This document shows positions 56,601-64,000 of a stretch of 64,000 bases of DNA, piece by piece (the stretch's first letter is position 1; the number at the start of each line of letters is the position of its first letter). The notes under the pieces are model-generated. The model was not told where the DNA came from, searched no databases, and saw only the letters and a list, made by a program, of their open reading frames with translations. Origin of the DNA: Microstegium vimineum (lineage: Eukaryota; Streptophyta; Magnoliopsida; Poales; Poaceae); assembly GCA_022036555.1 (NCBI GenBank), contig CM039129.1, forward strand, positions 36,114,051 to 36,178,050, in the 5' to 3' direction. Position numbers and translations under genes: made by a program.

Positions 56601-57338
56601 GGTCAAAATCAGACGAACCCAATAGTTAAGGGGTCAAAACTAGACTTAATCCAAAAACAATCTACATCATGGTGGCGGGCCGCAGTATGCCGCGAGTTCA
56701 GCAACGAACCAAAATGTGTGACAACGCGAAAGGGCAAAGCCTAGCGAACCAAATACGCCCTCGAATATTTTTTCCTCCTAAGAGCATCTTTAAGAAGACT
56801 CTCTATATCTCTCCTTGAGTGGCTCTCCGTATGCATGACATATAGAAAACCCGTTGAAGAGCGAAAAAAATATATAAAAGACTTTATGCAAACCTTCGAA
56901 TGGTGACCTAGAGGGAGATTTATAAAGTAGATGCTCTACACAAAGATACCATATATGGTAAGTAGAGTATAGGTTCAGAGTTTAGGTCCTATTTGGTAGA
57001 GTTGTGCTCATTGATTCTCCAAATGTATTCTCTGATTCACTGGTGAAGTGATTCTATAGCTAAAAATAATTTTATTTGATTGTTTAACCTAAACTCTAGT
57101 ATCACAGACTCAAGTAAAAGTATTCTTTTCAATTCCCAACCTTTTAATTCATCTTAGAGAATTACTTCAGTTGTCAGTGGAAAATACTTTTGACAGCTGA
57201 GGTTCCAAAACGGCCCCATAGACTTGTCTTGACCGACTGTGGCGGGCTGGCCGCTGACTAGTCAATACTCAGTAGAGTACTATACCACACACTACAGAAG
57301 AAAAGTTATTGAGCTCGCCGGCGGCGGCGGGGGTCGCC
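53603..57338. other. Shared upstream region between two divergent NLR genes, rich in MITE-like DNA
   Basis: No gene is recognised. Candidate short elements: 53693-53893 (GGCCCCGTTTGGCAGAATCC ... ), 53975-54475 (GATTCCTTTGGTTGG ... ATCCAAAAGGGCC), 54788-55100 (repeated ACTTATAAGTCA), 55559-56652 (MULE-like, separate entry) and 56991-57219 (GGTCCTATTTGGTAGAG ... CCAAAACGGCCCC). A diverged direct repeat (CACTAAAATAA...GGAAGA-AAGATGCTTCTT) occurs at about 54640 and 55205. No convincing TATA box was found for either NLR. Confidence 0.5.
55559..56652. mobile_element. Second MULE-like element, 1.09 kb, GC-rich interior
   Basis: GGATTAAGTTCACTTTTGGC at the left matches the reverse complement of the right end (GGATTAAGTCTAGTTTTGAC). 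The inverted ends extend about 90 bp. Flanks AAAAATAAA and AAAAACAAT are only similar, so the 9-bp target duplication is not certain. The inside (55880-56470) is GC-rich and unlike its AT-rich surroundings, as in Pack-MULEs, but the source gene was not recognised. 55773-55890 holds a tandem repeat around GTGGGGTCCAC. Confidence 0.65.
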
Positions 57339-58129
57339 ATGGTGCTACCGCTGGAGCAAGCGGCGCTGATAGCTGTCTTGAACAACGTCATGGGGAGGCT
57401 CTTCGCAGCGCTCGGCTTAGTGCAGGCATACAAGATGCTGAGAGACCTCGAGGCAGAGAGCGACTCCCTGAAGCAGGACCTCCACATGCTCGCCGCCGCC
57501 GTGGACGACGAGCTCACCGGCACGAGGGGCACCACCCGCCGCACCGCCGTCGCGCGGGCTTACAGCCGGAAGATGCGCACCCTGACGCACGATGTGGACG
57601 ACTGCATCGAGCGGTTCTTGCACCGCATCGCCGGCAGCGGGCTGGAGGGCGCGTCGTGGCTCCGCCGCGCCCCGCACAGGGTGTGCACGCTCCGCACCTG
57701 CTGTCGGTTCGCGGCGGAGATCAAGAGGCTCAAGAGGCGCGTGCAGGAGGCGAGCGCCCGGGTGCTCAAGCCTCCTGAGGGCCAGATGTCCGGCTCCAGA
57801 CGGCGTGCCGCCGACCACGCCGCGCGCCACCCCGTGGGCATAGACAGGCCTATGGAGGAGGTCCTCGCGCTTTTGGACTTGGACCAAGTAGAGGGCCAGC
57901 CGAGGGTTGTCGCCGTCGTTGGATTTGGGGGCGTGGGGAAAACTACTCTCGCCAGGGCAGTCTACCACGCCGCCCCTGTCGCCGATGCATTCCCTTGTCG
58001 CGCTTGGGTCGTCGTGCGCTCGCCGGAGGACGGCGATGCCACCGGGATTCTGGAGAATATACACCAGCAGCTTCTCCCGGGACAGCAATATTCTGAATCT
58101 TCGCTCACCAAGTACCTCAAGGATAAGAG

Positions 58130-58782
58130 GTACTGTTCATGTTTCTTGGTGCTCCCAAATTACCCCTTTTATGTATAATAAATCGTGGCCCACAGAATTA
58201 CTGAATTAGTGTGTTTATGTGTACTAGAAGTACATATGATGATGGTGTTTCATTCCAATCTTGAATTATAGTCTTACTTTCCGGGAAACATGCGCCCTCA
58301 ACCATATTTGTTATTTTCACTATGTTATATATACAAATCACTCATGAAATCTCAGATTTCCATTTAAAAAGAAAAAAAACACTCACAATGTCACATATGC
58401 AATTAAGATTTACTATTTGGAAAGATAAAACCATAGTGTGTCTGCAAAAACATCATCTGTTAAATTACAATAAGCTCTGAAGACTTCATATTTTTGTGGT
58501 TTTCAGTACCCTTACTGGATTTCAGGACATTTGTAAACTAAAACCTCAGATTTAACTATTTTTTTAGAGAGAAGACCTCCCCTGTTTTATAAGCACAAAG
58601 TGAACATAATTTGATACAAGCTTCAGAGCGTATTTGAGGCACACCCGCCACCCTAATCAGACAGAACTACTAGCGACTAAACAACTCAAACTCAGATTAC
58701 CAACCTCCCTAACTTCACCTACAGTTGTTATATTTAATTTGACTCACATAATTAACTTTTTCTTTTTTGCTTCTTCTATTAG
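58130..58782 (+). other. Intron of the plus-strand NLR
   Basis: It starts GTACTG after AAGAG and ends TTCTTCTATTAG. AT-rich. It falls at the same codon position as the intron of the divergent minus-strand NLR. Confidence 0.8.
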
Positions 58783-59032
58783 GTATTTGATTGTTATTGA
58801 TGATGTTGATGACATTGAGGAGGAGCAGTGGGATACTATAACATCAGCCTTTGAAGGAAACAGAGAAGGCAGCAGAATTGTAGTGACAACAACCTTTCGG
58901 CCCACAGCTAATAGACGCAGCGATGCTAACGGTTGTGTCTATAAAATGAGAACTCTTGGAATGACAGATTCTATGACAATTGCTCTTCGTGGAAGATGTA
59001 CAGCTAAGTTGGTACAGGGTTCAGAAACACTA

Positions 59033-59044
59033 CTGAAGAAATGT
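59033..59044. repeat. Target site duplication of the LINE, left copy
   Basis: CTGAAGAAATGT; an identical copy is at 62365-62376. It encodes LKKC of the NLR. Confidence 0.9.
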
Positions 59045-62000
59045 TTTTTTTTTGAAACGCATGGCAGGAGCACTGCCTTTCAATTAAGATAGAGAAAGAG
59101 AGTTTATATACAAGCCTCCAAAAAGGGGTTTATAAAGACCCCAGGAGTGGGAGAAGGTAGAAAAAACAGCCCCAAGTGAAAAAACTGCTAAGCATAAGTG
59201 AAAGCTCTCTTCCTCTGCTCGATGTCTTCCTTGATTCTTGCAACCACTTGAAATACCGTTTTTGCCGCGTTGTTGAAAATTCTCCTGTTTCTCTCTTTCC
59301 AAATATTCCAAAATGTATAGATCACTACCTCATTCAGCCGTTTACGTTCAGCCATCGGAACTTTCCTCGCTGCCTCTTCCCACCACACCCTAATATGGAC
59401 GGGGTTGCCCAGGGGCTGTGACTGCAGTGCAATGAAGTTTTCTCTAGAGAGTATTTCGTCCCAAATATCCTTTGCAAATGGGCAGCACAAACATAGATGA
59501 ATGCTAGTTTCTAAGGGCCCGTTGCAAAGGACACAGTGATCATGATGTGGCCACCCTCTCTTTTGTAGATTTTGAGCCGTGAGGGTTTTGTTTTGTACTA
59601 GAATCCATGCGAAGATCTTGCATTTATTTTCCACTTGTGCTTCCCAAATTAGGTCACTACGGAAGAACCGGAAGGAACCTTTGAATTGGATTTGATAAGC
59701 TGAACGGGTGGAGTAGACCCCATCTGGAGTCCAACGCCAGGTGATGGAGTCCCGAACGTCCTGCTGTAGGTGCACGGACTGCATCCGTATCCAAAGGGAC
59801 ACAAATTCCTCAATGTGGACAGCCGTGGTGATTTTCCCCCTTAGCGAACGTATCCAGTTGTTATTCCCGAGTTCGTGCTGCACCGTTCTGTTTTTTCTCG
59901 AGACAAGTCGAAAGAGATTTGGGGCTAGGTACCTTGGAGCTTCACCCTCCAACCAATTATGGTGCCAAAAACGAGTCTTTGCACCATCACCCAAAATAAT
60001 TTTGATTGAGGCATTGAAAAGGAGGCGGTCGACATCACTGCACGGAAGTTCTGATCCAAGCCACGGCTTGGAGACCTCCACCCATTCTTGCCATAGCCAG
60101 CGCAACCGGAAAGCTCTTCCAAATCTAGGTCAAGCACTCCCAAGCCCCCCAGATCTTTAGGTCTCGTAACTGTTGGCCAGTTAACTAGGCAGTGTCCACC
60201 ATTGGCATTCTCCTCCCCCTTCCAAAGGAACGATCTCCTAATTTTGTCAATCTTCCTCTTAGCCCATGCAGCCAAGGGAAACACTGTGAGGTGGTAGGTT
60301 GGCATGGAGGAGAGGACCGAAGTGACTAGGGTGAGGCGTCCTGCTCTGTTTAACCAACGTCCTTTCCAGTTTGGTAACCTTTTTCCAATTCGCTCAATGA
60401 GAGGTTGCACATGGACCTTTTGAAGCGATCTAGTGTGGAGTTGCAGCCCAAGATATTTGCAAGGGAAGGTGCCCCTATTACCGGTGAAGGGTGAGAGGAC
60501 TTGGTCTAGGTCAACATTTTCACACCTAATTGGATGCACAGAGCTCTTTTGTAAATTGATGTGGAGTCCAGAGAAGGTGCCAAACGCTTGGAGGATGGTT
60601 TTGATAGCTTCCACGTCCTCTTTTGTCGGGTTTATGAAAATGGCTGCATCATCTACATATATGGAGGTTCTCCATTTTGCCGCTGTGGGGGTAATGGGGT
60701 GAGTACTCCCTGTTGGGTTGCCTGGTCAAGCAAGCGCTGTAGTGGATCAATAGCTAGAATGAAGAGCATAGGTGAAAGCGGGTCCCCCTGTCTGACTCCT
60801 CTAGCGTGGCTGAAACTTGGTCCTTGTCGCCCATTAAGCAACACAGTTGAGGAGGACGTGCGGAATAGGATAGAGACCCATTCGCGCCAGCGTGGTCCGA
60901 AGCCCAGGGCTTGTAGGATCTCCAGCAAGTATCCCCAATTCACTGTGTCAAATGCTTTGTGGATATCCAATTTCATGAATAAGGATGATATCTTTTGCCT
61001 ATGTAGCTTCCGCACGGCTCCCTGAATATATAGGAAATTATCATGGATGCTTCTCTTTTTTATGAATGCGCTCTGGCAATTGGAAACTAGGGAGTCCAGT
61101 CGAGGGGCCAGTCTGTTAGCTAATAATTTGGAGAAAATTTTCGCAACACTATGGATGAGGCTAATTGGCCTAAAATCTGTCACTCTCATTGCATCTTCTT
61201 TTTTGGGGAGTAGGACGATGCATGCCGAGTTGAGCCATTCAAATCCTTGAGCGTTCATCGCAAATAAGCTGTTTATGGCAGTCATAACATCATCCTTGAT
61301 AATTTCCCAGCACGCTTTGAAGAAGGCACCTGTGAAGCCATCCGAACCTGGCGCTTTGTCAGAAGACATGGTATTTATTGTGTTTGTAACCTCTTCCTGG
61401 GAGAAAGGTGCTTCAAGGTCTGAGAGATCATGTGGAGCGTAGCCTAGTGATTGCCAATTGATGGTTGTGAGTCTCGGGACTACGGAGCCAATATGGTTTT
61501 TAAAATAATCCCCTATCACTTTTTCTTTTTCTTGATGACCAATTGCAGCCCCCTCGTCTGTGTGCAGACAATGTATGTAATTCTTTCTCCGACGTGCGCT
61601 AGCTATGATGTGGAAAAACTTTGTGTTGTCATCTCCACATCGGATGTAGGTGAGCCTTGACCTTTGCCGGATTCTAGATTTTTCAATGGCCACAAGCCCC
61701 ATGCAGCGAGCTTTGAGGCGGCGATGCAGGTCAAGTTCCATATTAGTGAGCAGCCTATGTTCTTGCGCTGCCTCTAATTGCAGCAAGATTTCTTTCACTA
61801 TGGCTAGCTGCAGCTTTGTGTCTCCGTTTTTTTCCTTTTTCCAACGCTTGATTCCTTTTGCAACACGTGCCATCTTGATGTGTAAACGCTTCATGGGGAG
61901 AGCTGAGGTGACCGGTCTGTTCCAGATGGCTTGGACAAGTTCCTGAAAGCCCTCCATCTTAGTCCAAAAATTTTCAAATCGGAAGGACGTGTTGTGATGG

Positions 62001-62364
62001 TGATTAAGCTCTCCTTGCAGAAACAAAGGAGTGTGGTCCGACATAAGTGAGGGAAGGGAGTGCAGGAAGCAAGCAGGGAAGATCATTTCCCACTCTGGGG
62101 TGCATAGAAGTCTGTCAATTCTAGTGAGTGTAGGGTTGTCCTGCTGATTACTCCAGGTGAATCGGCGTCCATTTAGTTTGATTTCTTTGAGTCGCAGATG
62201 GTCAATTGCTGCCTTAAAAGCACCCATCAGACGCCGATTTAGATTGGAGTTATTCTTATCTTGCTCCTGGTAAATGAGATTAAAATCACCCAAGATTAGC
62301 CATCTACTATGCTCCGGTGGTGGAATGCTCTTCACTTCCTGAAGGAACTGGAGCTTGGCTGCAT
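59045..62364 (-). mobile_element. 5'-truncated L1-type LINE (3.3 kb)
   Basis: It lies on the minus strand. The poly(A) tail appears as nine T at 59045-59053, just inside the left 12-bp duplication. The 5' end, at 62364, begins inside the endonuclease domain, so the front of the element (ORF1 and most of EN) is missing. 5' truncation, an A tail and a variable-length target duplication are the signs of target-primed L1 insertion. It splits the NLR between the LKKC and GGLPL codons. Confidence 0.92.
59188..62364 (-). pseudogene. LINE ORF2 (endonuclease end, reverse transcriptase, zf-RVT), frameshifted
   Basis: 62364 to about 61980: C-terminal endonuclease (WLILGDFNLIYQEQDKNN, RIDRLL, SDHTPLF). 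About 61430-60640: reverse transcriptase (SSDKAPGSDGFTGAFFKACW, DFRPISLIHSVAKIFSKLLA, LDIHKAFDTVNW, GVRQGDPLSPMLFILAIDPL, then IYVDDAAIF with the catalytic Asp pair). 60614-59925: thumb region (CKYLGLQLH, GRLTLVTSVLSSMPTYHL). About 59700-59470: zf-RVT (KCKIFAWILVQNKTLTAQNL, CVLCNGPLETSIHLCLCCPF). Frameshifts lie near 60670 (just before YVDD) and near 60105. Full length is not reached and the ORF is broken, so it is dead. Confidence 0.9.
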
Positions 62365-62376
62365 CTGAAGAAATGT
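62365..62376. repeat. Target site duplication of the LINE, right copy
   Basis: CTGAAGAAATGT, identical to 59033-59044. The NLR coding sequence resumes directly after it. Confidence 0.9.
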
Positions 62377-64000
62377 GGCGGTCTTCCACTTGCTCTTGTC
62401 AGTGTGGCCAGACAGTTAAGTAGCGAAGATGAACCTACAGGGCAGTTTTGCTCAGAATTATGCAGCAAGCTAGGTTCTTATCTTGAACGAGAAGATGGTG
62501 AGCCCAACTTCGCAAGGCTTCGTGATGTGCTTATGGATAGTTACACCAGCCTCTCTGATCTCAATGTCAGGACCTGCTTGCTATATCTTAGTATATTCCC
62601 CAATGATCGTCCGCTCAGGAAGAATGTCATAATCAGGCGATGGCTAGCTGAAGGATATGCACTAAGTGAAGACAATGCATTGAGTGAACAGAGTGTAGCA
62701 AATGGAAATTTGAAGACTCTCATTGACCGGAATATAGTCTTGCCTGTTAAAACTAGAAAAAATGCAGAAATTAAGATGTGCAAAACCCATTGCATCATGC
62801 ACGAGTTCCTGCTGCACAGGGCCATGCATGAGAAATTCATCATGTGCTCTCACGCTACCAGTGACGAAATAGTTCGTCACCTCTTCATCAATGATCATGT
62901 TCGTGATGACACGAAGTCCACAAAAACCATGAAGATGGACTTATCTCGTGTCCGGTCTCTGACAGTCAGTGGGAATGCTGGTGGTGCTATTTCTGATTTT
63001 GGCAAGTATAAACTTATGAGAGTCTTGGATCTTGAAGAATGCACTGACATGAATGATAGCCATGTCAGGAAAATATGCAAGCTTTGGAATCTGAGATATC
63101 TGAGCCTAAGTTGCAATATTACACATCTTCCCAAGGAAATAACAAAGCTCAAACTATTGGAGACACTCATTCTGAGCAAAACGGTTGTAAATGTGCTGCC
63201 AGTGGAAGTCGTTGGGCTTCCTTGTTTGGTTAATCTGATTGGAAAGTTTAAGCTTTTAGATCGATACTCGATGTCGAGTTGTAAAATGGAGAGACTGTCT
63301 AAAAATGAAGGACTTGAGGATCTATTCAGGAAAAGCAAGCTGGAGACCCTAGCAGGATTTGTTGATGATGGGAGCCAAAAGCAAGGATCTCTGCAACTCA
63401 TGGTCCATATGAAGAACTTGAAAAAGGTGAAGATATGGTGCGAGTCTACTGCAGATGTCGGAGACAATAACCACTTGAAGGCTGAACTGGTAAAGGCCAT
63501 TGGGCAATACATCAAAACTCCTATGGGTGCTGGAGATGCTCGCTCCCTGTCAATCGATTTTCATGGAGTACCCGGAGGATCACTGAATGCTCTTCAAGAA
63601 CTCTGTTCTCATAGCACATCCTTGCAGGAAACATATTATCTCAGCTCACTGAAACTCCATGACAACTTATCAACATATCCTGAGTTTATTGGCATACTTT
63701 CAGGACTAACTGAACTGTGCCTTTCGTCTGCAATTATTTCTAGGAATCTTTTGTTTGCATTTAGTGAAATGCCATTGTTGCTTTATCTCAAACTGATAGC
63801 TGATGAGATTGAAGGTTTCATCATTAAAGGTGGCACTTTCCAAAGCTTGCGACGGCTGTGCTTTCTTGTGCGACATCAGAACCCTGTCATCCCCATAGTT
63901 GAAGAAGGAGCACTTCCAGAACTTGTCTCACTCCAACTACTATGTAAGCATCTAACTGGTCCTTCGGGTATTGAAATTAGACACCTCAGAATGCTCCAGG

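Larger units (their letters stand above)
57339..64000 (+). pseudogene. NLR (CC-NB-ARC-LRR) resistance gene interrupted by a LINE; runs off the window
   Basis: Start ATG at 57339 in GTCGCCATGG (strong context). Exon 1 to 58129 encodes a CC domain with EDVID-like THDVDDCIERF (residues 83-93) and P-loop VVGFGGVGKTTLARAVY (193-209). It ends at a GT donor after LKDKR. Intron 58130-58782. Exon 2 from 58783: kinase-2 YLIVIDDVDD, RNBS-B GSRIVVTTTF, then LLKKC. There a LINE (59045-62364) enters. From 62377 the frame resumes with GGLPLALVSVARQ (GLPL) and continues LLYLSIFPNDRPLRKNVIIR, MHEFLL in place of MHD, and LRRs, with no stop to the window end. Read-through into the LINE stops at about 59092, giving a product without ARC and LRR. 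The C-terminus and any integrated domain are outside the window. Confidence 0.88.

Noticed and set aside
57239..58088. Alternative long frames overlapping NLR exon 1 on both strands
   Set aside because: GC-rich shadows; only the frame from 57339 has coiled-coil, P-loop and splice-consistent ends.
62541..63515. Minus-strand frames opposite the NLR LRR region
   Set aside because: Antisense of an uninterrupted plus-strand coding exon; no homology.
1..64000. CRISPR arrays, prokaryotic operons, tRNA or rRNA genes
   Set aside because: The repeats seen are transposon-derived or microsatellites, the genes have introns, and no cloverleaf or rRNA signature was noticed. A dedicated tRNA scan was not possible here.

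Overview
The window is nuclear DNA from a grass, most likely a panicoid relative of sorghum, sugarcane or Setaria. The evidence is plant-type intron/exon genes, Stowaway MITEs, CACTA (En/Spm) transposons with TNP2 and Ulp1-like genes, a Sirevirus-type Copia element, a Tat/Retand-like Gypsy element, MULE-type elements and a plant L1 LINE. Most of the 64 kb is nested transposons and decayed gene copies. No tRNA, rRNA or CRISPR was seen.

Layout. 1-4676: 3' part of a non-autonomous Gypsy element (damaged gag, long repeat-rich non-coding region, 3' LTR). It sits inside a CACTA gene. 4677-15918: minus-strand CACTA material. A decayed second gene (En/Spm domain plus Ulp1-like protease) is split by a solo LTR with a perfect 5-bp target duplication (6758-7918). 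A TNP2 transposase gene (10877-14416) is open except for one stop. 15919-18810: spacer, a Stowaway-like remnant and a frameshifted F-box gene. 19197-25700: HMG-box (HMGB) pseudogene followed by an AT-rich repeat array. 26250-37946: a MULE-like element with about 115-bp terminal inverted repeats and an 11-bp target duplication. It carries a piece of a WRKY gene and was later split by a 10.35-kb Sirevirus-like Copia element (26881-37229). 37958-43370: spacer with nested Stowaway MITEs and LTR and CACTA remnants. 43377-46690: SERK-type receptor kinase pseudogene.

47993-64000: two NLR (CC-NB-ARC-LRR) genes in head-to-head orientation about 3.8 kb apart. The minus gene has one in-frame stop before its ARC2/LRR part. 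In the plus gene the only visible lesion is a 5'-truncated L1 LINE inserted at the GLPL motif with a 12-bp target duplication. The reading frame is open on both sides and runs off the window end.

How the parts relate. The order of insertions can be read from nesting: solo LTR and Gypsy into CACTA; Copia into the WRKY fragment, which lies in a MULE that landed at a probable transcription start site; LINE into the NLR. None of the host-type genes here is clearly intact. The plus-strand NLR is the closest, and its 3' end lies outside the window. I see no operon-like or new multi-gene system. The most interesting points are the paired NLRs with one lesion each, the split WRKY-carrying Pack-MULE, and a telomere-like array that splits one copy of a direct repeat.
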